Origin: Cryptomeria japonica
Lineage: Eukaryota; Streptophyta; Pinopsida; Cupressales; Cupressaceae
Direction: 5' to 3'
DNA: 64,000 nucleotides
Assembly: GCF_030272615.1 (NCBI RefSeq)
Contig: NC_081405.1
Location: forward strand, 315,168,541-315,232,540
The position numbers and the translations under genes were made by a program. Below are positions 51,171-63,108 of this stretch, piece after piece (the stretch's first letter is position 1; each line of letters begins with the position of its first letter). A model generated the notes under the pieces. It saw only the letters and a program-made list of their open reading frames with translations. It was not told the DNA's origin and did no database searches.

Positions 51171-53267
51171 CCAAATGTGAAAAGCCAATTTTAAATGTTT
51201 TGCATTGTCTAATGTGAAGGTTTTGTGAGTGTGTAGATTTTCTAACCTGGGCACAAGTTATATCCACCCCTGAAGGAGAATATATAGATAAAATATAACA
51301 TTTAAGTATAGCTCTATAGGACTTATAATGTAGATTCTAGTTTTTGGAGGATCATATAAAATTTCAGACAGTCAAATTTTAGTAATCAGCATGTTCCTAG
51401 CAGCATTCTTTAGCTATGTATCTCACTCTCTTTATCTTCCCCAAACTCTAGACCTATCTCTTTCCCTCTCTTGTCTCTCTCACTTCTCTATCCTTGACTC
51501 TCTCCCTCTCTCTTCACTCTCACTCTCTTAATGTTTCTCTCCCCTCCCACTCCTTTCTCTTGGTCACTACCTATCCCTTTTACCCTCTCTCTCCCCATAT
51601 CTAGGGTTGTCCCTCCCTCCGTATTCACCTCACTGCCTCTCCCTCCCTATTATTACTCACCTTTATTTCCCCCTCTAGGTTTCTCACTTATCTAATTGTC
51701 CACCCTCTATTTCTCTCCCACCCTCTCCAACTTTCTCTCCCTTCTCCTTACCTCTATCTATTTATGAACTCTCTCCCTCTCTTCTCTTTCTCTCTCTCCA
51801 AACCTATCTATCTCCTCATTCTATAGGTCTCTCACTTCCTCCATGTCTACCTATCTATCCATCTCCTCTTCCTCGTCTCTTTGTTCTATCTCTTCTATTC
51901 TCCCCCCTCCACTCTCCAGGTCTCTACCTTCCTTTCTTCCTCTCTCCCTCTCTATCTCCCTCTCCCACTCTCTCATCTTCTCTCTTCCTCTCTTATTCTC
52001 TATCTTCATTATCTAGGTCATTACCTCTCTATCCCACCCTATCTCCCCTCTCTATGTTTCTCCCTCCCTTCCTCTCCACCTACCTACCTCTGCATATAGG
52101 TCTCGTTACCCACCTCTCTTTATCCCCCTCTATCTATCTCACTCATCTCTGGGCATCTAAGTCTCTCACCTATCTATATTCCCCCTCTATAGTTCTCTCT
52201 ATCCCTCTCTACCTCTCTCTCCCTCCTCCTTAATCCTATCCCATTATGAACTCCCTCCTTTTCTCTTCCTCCCCTAACCTCTTTATCTCCTCCTTCCATA
52301 GGTCTCGCACTCCCTCCATGTCTAACTCTCCATCCATCCCCTCTTACTCCTCTCTTTGTTCTTCTATCTCTTCTCATCTCCCTCCCTCCCCTTTCTAGGT
52401 ATCTCCCTTCATTTCTTCCCCTCTCCCTCTCTACCTCCCCATCCATACATACCCCCATATATATCTCACTCCCCCACTTTTTTATTCTCTCTTCCTCTTC
52501 TATTCTCTCTCTCTCTACATTATAGGTCATCAACTCTCTCTCACCTCTCTAGGTTTATCACTTCCTTCTTCTCCACCTATATAACTTTCCATCATGTCTC
52601 ATTACTCACCTCTCTCTCCCCCCTCTATCTATCTCAGTCCTCTCTCTTATCATCTAGGTTTCTCATCTCTCTATCCCAATATAGTTCTCTCACCTATCTA
52701 TTTGTCCCCTCTCTAGTTCTCTCCCTCTCTCTTTCGCTCTATCTCCCTCACCCTTTACCCTAATTTCTTTTTTAACTCTCTCCTTCTCTTCTCTCTTTCC
52801 CCCCACCTCTCTATCTTCTCCTTCACCAGGTCTTGTAGTCCCTCCATGTCTACCTCTCCCTCAATCCCCTCATACTCTTCTCTCTCTTTATTCTTTCATC
52901 TCTCATCTTATCCCACCATCCCATTTATAGGCATCTCCATTCTTTTCTTCCCCTCTCCCTCTCTATCTCCCTCTCCCTCCTTATCCCCATCTCTCTCTCC
53001 CTTCCCTATTAATTATTATTCTCTATTTACCGTCTACATCATCATATTTCCATCACACCCTCTCTACCCCTCTCTAGGTTTCTCCCTCATTCCCTCTCCC
53101 CCTCTCTACATCTCCATCCATATCTTGTTACCAAGCTCTCTCTATCCCCCTCCATCTATTTCAACCCTCTCTCTCTCACCCTATCTAGGTCTCTCATGCC
53201 TCTCTCCCATGCTAGGTATCTTATATCTCTATATAACCCATCTAGGTATGTGCATGAGAATGGTGGG

Positions 53268-56200
53268 CCATATGAACCCTTAGGAAACCATTATTATCTA
53301 TCTTAGGACACCATATTACCTATTAGGACAACATATGGTGTTGTTACAATTCATATGGTGTGCGAAGGGGTCATATGATGTCCTTAGGGGTCATAAAACA
53401 CCAAATGACCCCTTAGGACACCAAATGACCCCTTAGGACACGATATGACCCCTTAGAACACCATATGGTGTCGTTAGGGCTCATATGGTCTTCTAAGAGA
53501 TCATATGATATCCTAAGGCCTCATAGAACACCATATGACCCCTTAAGAAACCATATGACCCCTAATGACACCATATGGTGTCATTAGGGGTCATATGGTG
53601 TCCTAAGGGGTCATATGGTGTCATTAGGGGTCATATAGTGCCCTAATGGGTCATAGAATACCATATGACCCCTTAGGACACCATATGATCCCTAACAACA
53701 CCATATGACTCCTTAGGACACCATATGACCCCTAACGACACCATATTGCATCTTGAGGGGTCATATGGTGTCACAAGTGATCATGTCATGTACTAGAATG
53801 TTAAAAGGGGTCATATGGTGTGCTAGGGGGTCATAGAACACCATATGACCCCTTAGGACAACATATGGTGTTGTTAGGGTTCATATTGTGTCTTGAGGGG
53901 TCATATGGTGTCCTAAGGGGTCATATGGTATTTAATGACCCATTAGGATGCCATATGACCCCTTTGGACACCATATGACCCCAAACGATACCATATAGTG
54001 TCTTTAGGGGTCATATAGTGTCCTAAGGGGTCATATGGTGTTATATGACCCCTTAGGACACCATATGACCCCTACGACCACCATATTGTGTTCTAAGGGG
54101 TCATATGGTGTTGTTAGGGGTCATATGGTGTTGTTAGGGGTCATATCATGTCCAAAGGGATCATATGGTGTTCTATGACCCCTTAGGACACCATATGACC
54201 CCTAACGACACCATATGGTGTCCTAAGGGGTCATAAAACACCATATGACTCCTTAGGACACCATATGACCCCTAACAACATCAGATGACCCCTTAGGGAA
54301 CCATATGGTGTCGTTAGGGGTCATATGGTGTCTTAAAGGGTCATATGGACTTAGCACACCATATGACCCCTAACAACATCATGTGACCCCTTAGGACACC
54401 ATATAATGTCCTTAGGGGTCATATGGTGTCCTAAGGGGTCATAGAACACCATATAACCCCTTAAGACACTATATGATCCCTTAGGAAACCATATGACCCA
54501 TAACGACACCATATGGTGTCGTTAGAGGTCATATGGTGTTCTAATGGGTCATAGAATACTATATGACCCCTTAGGACACCATATGACCCCTAATGACACT
54601 ATATGACATGTTTGAAGGGGTCATATGGTGTCTTAAGGGGTCATAGAGCACCATATAACCCCTAAGGACACCATATGACCCCTAAGGACACCATAGGACC
54701 CCTTAGGATACCATATTGTGTTTTTAGGGGTCATATGGTGTCTTAAGGGGTCATAGAATACCATATGACTCTTTAGGACACAATATGACCCCTTAGGACA
54801 TAATATGACCCCTAACAACACCATATGACCCCTAACGACACCATATGACCCCTCAAAACACCATAAGATGGTCTTAAGGGTCAAATGGTTTCCTAAGAGG
54901 TCATATGGTATTCTATGACCCATCAGGATTCCATATGACCCCTTAGGACACCATACGACATGGTGTCGTAAGGGGTCATATGGTGTTCTATGACCTCTTA
55001 GGTTACCATATGACCCATAAGACCACCATATAGTATCTCGTGGGGTCATATGGTGTCGTTAGGGGTTATATTGTGTCCTAAGGGGTCATATGGTATCCTT
55101 AGGGGTCATATGTTGTTCTCTGAGCCCTTGAGACACCATATGACTCCTTAGGACATGTCATATGGTATTCTATGACCCCTTAGGACACCATATGACCCCT
55201 AACGTCACCGTATGGTGTCTTAAAGAGTCATATGGTGTTCTATGACCACTTAGGATACCACATGACCCCAAAGTCCACCATATGGTGTCTTGAGGGGTGA
55301 TATGGTGTCATTAAGGGTCATATGGTGTAGTTAGGGGTCATATTGTGTCCTAAGGGGTCATATGGTGTTCTATGACCCCTTAGGACACAATATGACCCCT
55401 AACGACACCATATGGTGTCCTCAGGGGTCATATAGTGTCCTTAGGGGTCATATGGTGTCCTTAGGGTTCATATGGTGTTTTATGACCCCTTGAGACACCA
55501 TATGACCCCTTATGACATGTCATATGGTGTCCTAAGGGGTCATATGGTATCTATGACCACTTAGGACACCATATGACCCCTAACATCACCATATGGTGTC
55601 CTAAGGGACCATACAATTTCCTAAGGGGTAATATGGTGTCCTAAGAGGTCATATGGTGTCCTGAGGGGTCATATCATGTTCTCTAACCCCTTGGAACACC
55701 ATATAAGCCCTCGGGACACCATATGACCCCTAAAAAGACCATATGGTGTCTTAAGGGGTCATATGGTGTTCTATGTCCCCTTAGGACACTATATGACCCC
55801 ATACGACACCATATGACCCCTCACAAAACCATATGGTGTTCTAAGGGGTCATATAGTGTCCTAAGGGTTCATATACCACCATATGACTCCTTAGGAGACC
55901 ATATGACCCCTAACGACATCATATGACCCCTTCGGACACCATATGATATCGTTTGAGATCATATGGTGTCCTAAAGGGGTCATAAAACACCATATGACCC
56001 CTTAGGACACCATATAGTGTCCTAAGGGGTCATAAAACACCATATGACCCCTTAGGACACCATATAGTGTCCTAAGGGGTCATAAAACACCATATGACCC
56101 CTTCAGACACCATATAGTGTCCTTAGGGGTCATATGGTGTGCTAAGGGGTCATAGAACACCATACCCCTTAGGACACCATATGGTGGTCTTAGGGGTCAT

Positions 56201-57860
56201 ATGGTGTCCTAAATGGTCATAGAACACCATATGACCCCTTATGACACCATATGAACCCTTAGGACAACATATGACCCCTAACAACACTATATGGTGTCAT
56301 TAGGGGTCATATGGTGTCCTAAGGGGTCACATGGCATCCTAATGGGTCATAGAATGTCATATGACCCTTTAGGACACCATATGACCCCTAAAGACACCAT
56401 ACGACCCCTTAGGACACCATATGACCCCTAACGACACCATATGGTGTCCTAAGGGGTCATATGGTGTTTTGAGGGGTCATATGGTGTTCTATGACCCCCC
56501 CATAGGATACCATATGACCCTTTTAACATCCTAGTACATGACATGAGCACTTGTGACAACATATGACCCCTCAAGACATAATATGGTATCCTAAGGGGTC
56601 ATATGGTGTCGTTAGTGATCATATGGTGTCCTAAGGGGTCATATGGTATTATATGACCAATTAGGACACAATATAACCCCTTATGACACCATATGACCCC
56701 TAACGACACCAAATGGTGTCATTAGGGGTCATATGGTGTCCTAAGGGGTCATATGGTGTTGTTAGGGGTCATATTATGTTTTATGACCCCTTAGGGCACC
56801 ATATGACCCCTAACGATACCACATGATGTCCTAAGAGGTCATCTGATGTTGTTAGGGGTCATATGGTGTTCTAAGGAGTCATATGGTGTTCTATGACACC
56901 TTAGTACACCATATGACCCCTTAGGACACCATATGGTGTCGTGAGGGGTCATATGGTGTCATATGGGGTCATATAGTGTCCTAAGGGGATATTGAACATC
57001 ATATGACCCCTAAGGACATCATATGGTGTTTTTAGGGGTCATATGGTGTCCTAGGGGCTCATATGGTGTCCCAAGGGGTCATAGAATAACATATGACCCC
57101 TTAGGAAACCATATGTTGTCATTAGGGGTCATATGGTGTCCTAAGGTGTCATAGAACATCATATGACCCCTTAGGACACCATATGGTTTCTTTAGGGATT
57201 ATATGGTGTTGTATGGGGTCATATGGTGTCCTAAGGGATCATAGAACACCATATGACGCCTTAGGACACCATATGACCCCATAGGACACCATATAACCTC
57301 TAACGACACCATATGACCCCTTAGGACACCATATGGTGTCATTAGGGGTCATATGGTGTCGTGTGGGGTCATATGGTGTCCTAAGTGGTCATATAGCCTC
57401 TTAGGACATCATATGACCCCTTAGGAAACCATATGACCCCTTTGGACACCACATGGTGTTGTTAGGGGTCATATGGTGTTCTAAGGGGTCATAAAATACC
57501 ATATGACTGCTTAGGACACCATATGGTGTCATTAGGGGTCATATGGTGTCCTAAGGGGTCATAGAAGACCATATTTCCCCTTAGGACACCATATGACCCC
57601 TTAGGATACCATATGGTGTCCTTAGGTGTAATATGGTGTTCTAAGGGGTCATATAATACCATATGACACCATATGACCCCTAACAACACCATATAACCCC
57701 TTAGGACACCATATGACCCTTACTGACACCATATGACCCCTTAGGACATGATATGGTGTTTCTAGGGGTCATATTGTGTCCTAAGGGGTCATATGGTATC
57801 GTAAGGGGTCATATGGTGTCTCAAGGGGTCATATGGTGTCCTAAGTATCAATATGACCAC
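53268..57860. repeat. 20-bp orientation-switching satellite
   Basis: About 4.6 kb built from CCATATGACCCCTTAGGACA and its reverse complement, roughly 230 units. Orientation changes every one to five units. Two switch types recur: a symmetrical one around GACACCATATGGTGTC, and an asymmetrical one containing TCATAGAACACCATATGA. A second sequence variant, CCTAACGACA in place of CCTTAGGACA, is interspersed throughout. Every unit carries CATATG. Confidence 0.95.
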
Positions 57861-60694
57861 TACCCTCAACCCTATCTACCCTAAACAATGTTCCATCAAT
57901 CTTGTACTCCATACCATAAACCTTATATCCTACAACCTATTATCTAAATCCTATATAGGGGAGGGAGAAAAAAGAGGGGAGAGGGAAGAATAAAGAGAGA
58001 GAGAGATCTATGAAGAAAGGGAGAGGTGGGTAGGGAGTGGCTGAGAGACCTAGAGAGGGAAGAGTAGATAGGTAAGGGAGAGAGAGAATAAAATAAGAGA
58101 GATAAGTGCACAAAGAGAGAAAGAGGGGTAAGGAGGTGGAAAGGAAAGAATTAGAGAGGAGATAGATATAGAGGTGGGAGATATAGAGCCTAGGAAGAGA
58201 GAGGTGAGAGACATAGGGTGGAAAGATAGAGGTGAAGGAGATACAACGGGATTAAGAGACAAAGAGGGAGATGTAGATATGTAAAGATGAAGGGAAGGAG
58301 AAAAATCGGTATGGAAAGAGAGGTTAGGAGGGAGAGGTATTCATTAAGAGAACATAGAGAGAGTAGAGAGAAACAATAAGAAGAGAAGAGAGATGGAGGG
58401 AGGGAAGGATAGGATATGGAGATAAGGAGGGAAGGTGAGAGAGAGAGGGAGAGAGTATAGGATAGACCTAGAGAGGGGAGAGAGAAAAAATAGAGAGAAG
58501 AAAGGGGGAGTAATAGGTCTAGATTTTTTGGTAGATAAAGAGGTGATGAGAGAGATAAGATAAGGAGAGAGTTAATAAAGGGAGATGGGTAAGGGGTGAT
58601 AGAGAGAGAGAGGTGGAGAGGAAGGGAGAGAACTAGAGAGGGGATAAATAGAGAGATGAGATATGTAGAGCATAAGAGAGAGATTAAATACCTAGATGGG
58701 AGAGATAGAGGGGAAATAGATAGAGGGGCTTAAAGATAGGTGCCTAATGATAAATTAATGGATAAGTATAGAGGTGGAGAGGGAATGAGGGAGAAACCTA
58801 TAAATTTGAGAGAGGGAGGTAGAGAGAGTAGGAGGGAGAGGTGAGAACCTAGACAATGGAGAGAGGGAATAGATAGAAGATAAAAGAGATGACTAAGAGC
58901 AGATGAATGAAGAGGTAGACATGGAGGGATTCAAAGACCTAAGTAATGAGGAGATGGATAGGTTTGGAGAGAGAGAATAGAGGGAGAGAGTTCATAAATT
59001 GATTCAGGGAGAGGGAGAGAAATATGGATATGGGGGGAGAGAACTAGAGGGTGGACAATTAATTAGGTGAGATGCCTAGAGGGGGGAGAGAGGTGGGTAA
59101 TAATATAGGGAGGGGGAGGTAGTGACGTGAATAGGGAGGGAGGAAGAGACCTAGATATGGGGAGAGAGAAGATAGAAGGGATAGGTAGTGACCAAGAGAA
59201 TGGAGAGGGAGGGGAGTGAAATAATAAGAGAATGAGAGAGAAGAAGAGAGGGGGAGGGAGTCAAGGATAGATATGGGGTTAAGGAATGAATGAAAGGTAG
59301 ATAAGTTGGGTTTACCTAGAGAGGGGAGAGAGAAGTGAGAGAGACAAGAGAGGGATAGAGATAGGTCTAGAGTTTGGGGACGATAAAGAGAGTGAGATAC
59401 ATAGCTGAAGAATGCTAATAGGAGCATGTTGATTACTGAAATTTGACTAAGTCTGAAATTTTATATGATCCTCTTAAAACTAGAATCTAAATTATAAGTC
59501 CTATAGACCTGAAACCATTCTCAAACATCCTGCCAATATATACATGAAATATAACTTAAAGTATAAGAAAGAAAAAAGACATATTGAAATGTGACGTATA
59601 CTTAAATGTTATATTTTATGTATATATTCTCCTTTGAGGGTGGATATAAATTGTGCCCAGATTGATAAATATACACACTCATAAAACCTTCACTTTGGAC
59701 AATACAAAACATTTGGCGTGCGCCAAATGCAAAAATTTGACTTTTCACATTTGGCAGGCACCACATTTGGTGTGCGCCAAATGTGAAAATTCAAAATTTT
59801 GCATTTGGCGAGCACCATATTTGGCGCTCGCCAAATGGTTTGGATTGGAAACCACCAACCCTTTGGTTTGGATTGTACTATTTCAGGCCTGAGATGTGTT
59901 TTTATCAGAAGATTAAAAAATTTCACATATTTTTGGTCATGCTCTCCATCAGGTTTGCACATGTTTCAATGAAACTAAAAAAACAACATAGAGACCTAAA
60001 TCTCTCTCTTAGCTATCCAAGCATGTAATTTTTTTCGCATTTTGATTTCATTAAGGCTTTCATCTATAATTTCTTTTGTTAGTGTGTCCATTTTTGGTCA
60101 AAAACCAACATGCACTATTTTGGGTATAGTTTTTTACAAGTTCATCGGATTATGAAGAAACTTATATTTTTAGAAATTAGACTCCATTCTACACAATTTT
60201 TAGAAAAAAGTTTTGATTTTTAATTAGTTATCAAAGATTTTATGGGGGAGCACGCTCAAATTTCTATTTTTCAGGATGTGTCCACTTCGAAAATTAGTAA
60301 AAAATAATATACTCATTAAAAAATTAGCTAAAAAATCTGGCATAAACTAAAAGGTGTTAGTTAATTTCTTACTGAAGCGATTTTAAAAATTCAAAAAAAA
60401 AGTTATCATTTTAGGGGGGCCACAATAGATGCTATGTTATGTTTTTTGCATAAAAATCGGACCACTTTTTGTGGCCCCCCTTTTTGAAGCTCTTAATCTC
60501 CACCATTTTCAAAAAAAATTAGTAGTCTAGAAAGTAGACTCAAAGCACTCTGACTCTTGTTCTTGTTTCATCTTCAAATTTGGAGTGTAACTATCTTCAA
60601 TTTGTCATTGAAGTTCAGACTTTGCTGATTTTAGAAGAAAAAAAAGTGGCATCTTAAGACCCCCTTTTGGTACCACAACTTGGTGCACATACCC
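57861..60694. repeat. Right arm of the foldback element (purine-rich)
   Basis: GAGAGAGGG-type sequence from about 57955 to 59400 is the reverse complement of the left-arm tract but carries only one clear copy of its ~500-bp unit (marked by AGACATGGAGGGA near 58917). Then follows the AT-rich segment (59400-59690), the CATTTGGCG palindromes (59709-59840) and about 700 AT-rich bases without left counterpart. These include a hairpin of GGGGGGCCACAA (60413-60424) with TTGTGGCCCCCC (60469-60480). Confidence 0.8.
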
Positions 60695-60715
60695 AGTGGT
60701 ATAATAAAATATTAA

Positions 60716-61133
60716 TGTCCCCTAATGTCTCCACAATGAAAGTGAACTTCTAATTTTTCCGTTTAAACATTAGTCCCAGCATTTAATAATCACTAAAGTT
60801 AAATATTTAAATTTAACTTTAGGAACTTTTAATTTAATTACCTAATTAAATAATGGCTCATTAAATTGGCAAACCTTATGAATAATTAAATACACCAAAA
60901 ATAATGACATCCAAAAATGGTTCAAATATTTCAAGTCATTGAGCCATGACTGACATACTATAAATAGTAAGTATCTAGAAACCCTGTCGAAACACCTTCG
61001 ATTGGACTGAAACTTGAAATGCATAGGCCAAATCCCTCACTAATCCCTGTAAATTCATGGTTAGCCCTTGGGACCAAGGAAAAATGGGCTAAGAAAATAT
61101 GACCACATGACTTGCCAAAAGGGGGACATTACA
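60716..61133 (-). repeat. Chromovirus 3' LTR (left edge inferred)
   Basis: The right edge is firm: minus strand TGTAATGTCCCCC follows the polypurine tract. The left edge at 60716 is proposed because TGTCCCC there and GGGGACATTACA at the other end form the inverted termini expected of an LTR (418 bp). Only 21 bases separate this edge from the foldback element end. No second LTR is in the window to confirm it. Confidence 0.6.
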
Positions 61134-61149
61134 ATCTGCCCCTCTTGAA
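61134..61149 (-). other. Chromovirus polypurine tract
   Basis: Minus-strand TTTCAAGAGGGGCAGAT adjoins the LTR. Confidence 0.85.
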
Positions 61150-61499
61150 ATTGCTTGTCCTCAAGCAATATAAACTCTAGATGTTGCAAAATATTATCCA
61201 CCTCTCAAGTAGCATCCTCTATCGGCAAATTTTTCCATTTTACCAAATACTCTCTGATAACCTATCTCTGTAAAGTATGCTCCCTATTATCAAGGATGGT
61301 CTTAGGAAACAATATGTTTCCCCTCATCATCCAGAGGGAGTAACTCTTCTGAAGGTACCATATTATGTCCCAAAGCCTTTTTGAGGTGAGATACATGAAA
61401 CAAATTATGTACCTTACTATTTGTCAATAACTCTTGTTCATAAGCCACCTCACCAACCCTCCTGATAACTATGAAAGACCCATAATAGCATGGCTTCAA
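61150..61499 (-). pseudogene. Integrase C-terminal module and chromodomain
   Basis: MKPCYYGSFIVIRRVGEVAY, then VHNLFHVSHLKKALG is the GPY/F-type module with the usual HVSxLKK end. After a stop, about 61150-61260 reads REYLVKWKNLPIEDAT then NILQHLEFILLEDKQFQEGQ, which is the chromodomain core (YLVKWKxLPxEDATWE) that directs chromoviruses to marked chromatin. The Trp after EDAT is a stop here. Two or more further stops. Confidence 0.85.
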
Positions 61500-62266
61500 C
61501 TTCTTTAGACCACTCCTCTTGAGAGTGAACTATTGGTATGACTATAGTATAAGATAAACTATGTCACCAACCTCAAAAGATCTATCCACTTTCCATCGAT
61601 CTACATACTTTTTCTATTGGTTTTGAGCTTTCTACATGTTTTCCTTCAAGGATGTCATAATATCTTGACTCTCCTATAAAAGGTCCTTATCCTTAAGTAC
61701 CTAGCTATTACCAAACAACAAATCCAAAAATATCAGAGCCTCATATCCATACAGAGCCATAAATGGCAACATCTGGATAAACATATGATAATTAGTGTTA
61801 TAATAATATTCTCCTAAATGCAACCACTTCACCCATTCCTTTTGTTTCCTTGCAATATAATTATGGAGGTATCCATCCACCCACTTGTTCATAATCTCAG
61901 TCTACCCATCTATCTGTGAGTGATAGCTAGTGCTCGGGTAAGCTCTGTCCCACACAACCTGAAGAGTTCCTGCCAAAAATTGCTCATGAACTTGTTGTCT
62001 ATGTCACATACATTTCTTTGTGGCATCCCATGTAACCTGCATACCTCTCAAAAAATTAACTCAGCTATCTAAACCAATGTATAGGTGGATGAAATAGTGA
62101 AAAAGTGTAAGAACTTTCTCAACCAATCCACCACAACATAAATGCATACCCTGCCTTGGACCTTAGGTAGTCCCGTAATGAAATCCATTAACACACTATT
62201 CCACTTCCTCTCAAGAATGGGTAGCGGTTACAATAGTCCTCCTAGGAAAGAGTTCTCATGCTTATT
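61500..62266 (-). pseudogene. Chromovirus integrase core, heavily decayed
   Basis: The frame at 61892-61701 reads YLHNYIARKQKEWVKWLHLG then EYYYNTNYH, the end of the core with the helix after the catalytic Glu. The rest (62266-61893) aligns only in short pieces separated by stops, with CHxMPQRNVCDIDNKFMSNF-like content near 61960-62030. The catalytic DDE could not be confirmed. Confidence 0.65.
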
Positions 62267-62479
62267 CTACTGACACATAGGAAACTCCCTCACATACTGT
62301 AACACCCCTATCTTGAGCCCTTTCCACGTAAAGTGTTCTCTCATGTGCCTATAATTTTTGAAATAACCTGGATGTCCTGCTAATGATGAATCATGGTAAG
62401 CTCTCAAGATCTTCTGCCTCATAGTATTTTCTAGCACTAAGAAGATCCTCTCCTTTTTGATAATCAAGTCATTTACCAC
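62267..62479 (-). pseudogene. Chromovirus integrase zinc-binding domain
   Basis: ILRAYHDSSLAGHPGYFKNY then HMREHFTWKGLKIG and YVREFPMCQ. Both His of the HHCC motif are kept. The first Cys (normally REC) is Phe, leaving only one Cys. Confidence 0.85.
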
Positions 62480-62494
62480 TGTGTGACTGTCATC

Positions 62495-62911
62495 CTAGAT
62501 AGTGCCATAAATAATCCCAGTGGCCCACTTGTACTTCACATACTCTACAAAAATCATCTCCCTCCAATCCTCTACTATATCGCCCAATGTGCACAAGTAG
62601 GGTCTCCTGGATATGGTGTTAGCAACAATTTTTTCCTTTCCTTTGATGAAAACTATGTCAAAGTCATAGGCATGTATTTTGTTGACCCACTTCTGTTGCT
62701 TCAAACTATTATGATTTGTCTTGATTGTGAATTTTCTACCCACCCAGTACTGTCTGAATTTATCCAATCCTTGAATTATCACCAACATCTCCTTGTCATA
62801 AATTTTGTAGTTCCAATAAATCCCCATCAACTTCTTTCTCTTAAATGTAATGGGGTGCCTATCTTGCATCACTACTACACCTATGCCTTCACCCGAGGCA
62901 TCGCAGTGCAA
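62495..62911 (-). pseudogene. Chromovirus RNase H
   Basis: MHCDASGEGIGVVVMQ has the first catalytic Asp and IYDKEMLVIIQGLDKFRQYW the Glu. FTIKTNHNSLKQQKWV shows Asn where Asp of TDH is expected, a single G-to-A change. The open frame spans the domain without a stop. The C-terminal connection to integrase (VANTISRRP) is normal. Confidence 0.87.
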
Positions 62912-63108
62912 CTCGAAGGGTCTGCTGAAATTAAGAATGGCTAAAACTCGGTAATTTCTCCTTAGCTCCTTAAACCTATCAAAACACTATTGAGCTCTAT
63001 CTAAAAACTCAAAGACATCCTCAAATATATAAGGGGATAAACTGTTTGAGAAAAAAACCTCACAAAGTGGTGGTAGAATCCACACAAACTGATAAATCCC
63101 TTAAGTTG

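Larger units (their letters stand above)
50806..53260. repeat. Left arm of the foldback element (pyrimidine-rich)
   Basis: In order: terminal 80 bases, a 144-bp tandem duplication (50883-51170), a ~230-bp AT-rich segment, and about 1.8 kb of CTCTCTCCC-type sequence from 51420. Within the latter a ~500-bp higher-order unit recurs three times, marked by TCCCTCCATGTCTACC near 51837, 52311 and 52842. Open frames here are Ser/Leu/Pro repeats and not genes. Confidence 0.8.
50806..60694. mobile_element. Giant foldback-like element with satellite core
   Basis: Outer ends are inverted copies: GGGTAAGTGCACCA at 50806 and the reverse complement of GGGTATGTGCACCA ending at 60694. Both are followed inward by an AGTTG-GTACCAAAA-GG segment and a TGCCACTTTTT segment. 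AGTG flanks both sides (50802-50805 and 60695-60698), a possible 4-bp target duplication. The arms (50806-53260 and 57861-60694) are inverted repeats. One is pyrimidine-rich and the other purine-rich, with high identity for example at 51405-51490 against 59320-59410. The core (53268-57860) is a 20-bp array. No transposase ORF exists in any frame, so mobility, if any, was in trans. The right arm has about 700 extra bases (59890-60630) without counterpart on the left. The superfamily cannot be assigned. Confidence 0.75.

Noticed and set aside
50825-51254. ORFs of 104-131 codons across the 144-bp duplication, on both strands
   Set aside because: Generated by the duplicated unit. The equivalent right-arm frame (59653-60028) does not align as protein.
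51881-53283. Ser/Leu/Pro-rich ORFs in the left arm and the basic ORF on the opposite strand
   Set aside because: Composition is set by the CTCTCC tract. No domain, no start context and no conservation between arms.
54633-55049. ORFs made of repeated SYGVLRGHM-type peptide in the core of the foldback element (also 55723-55926 and 57489-57692)
   Set aside because: They are translations of the 20-bp array. The same peptide appears on both strands and in several frames because the units switch orientation.
53268-57860. Regular short repeats resembling a CRISPR array
   Set aside because: No unique spacers, units are contiguous and inverted, and the genome is eukaryotic.
60957-60968. CTATAAATAG as a promoter of a host gene
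   Set aside because: It lies inside the proposed chromovirus LTR and reads almost the same on both strands; it is better explained as the LTR promoter region.
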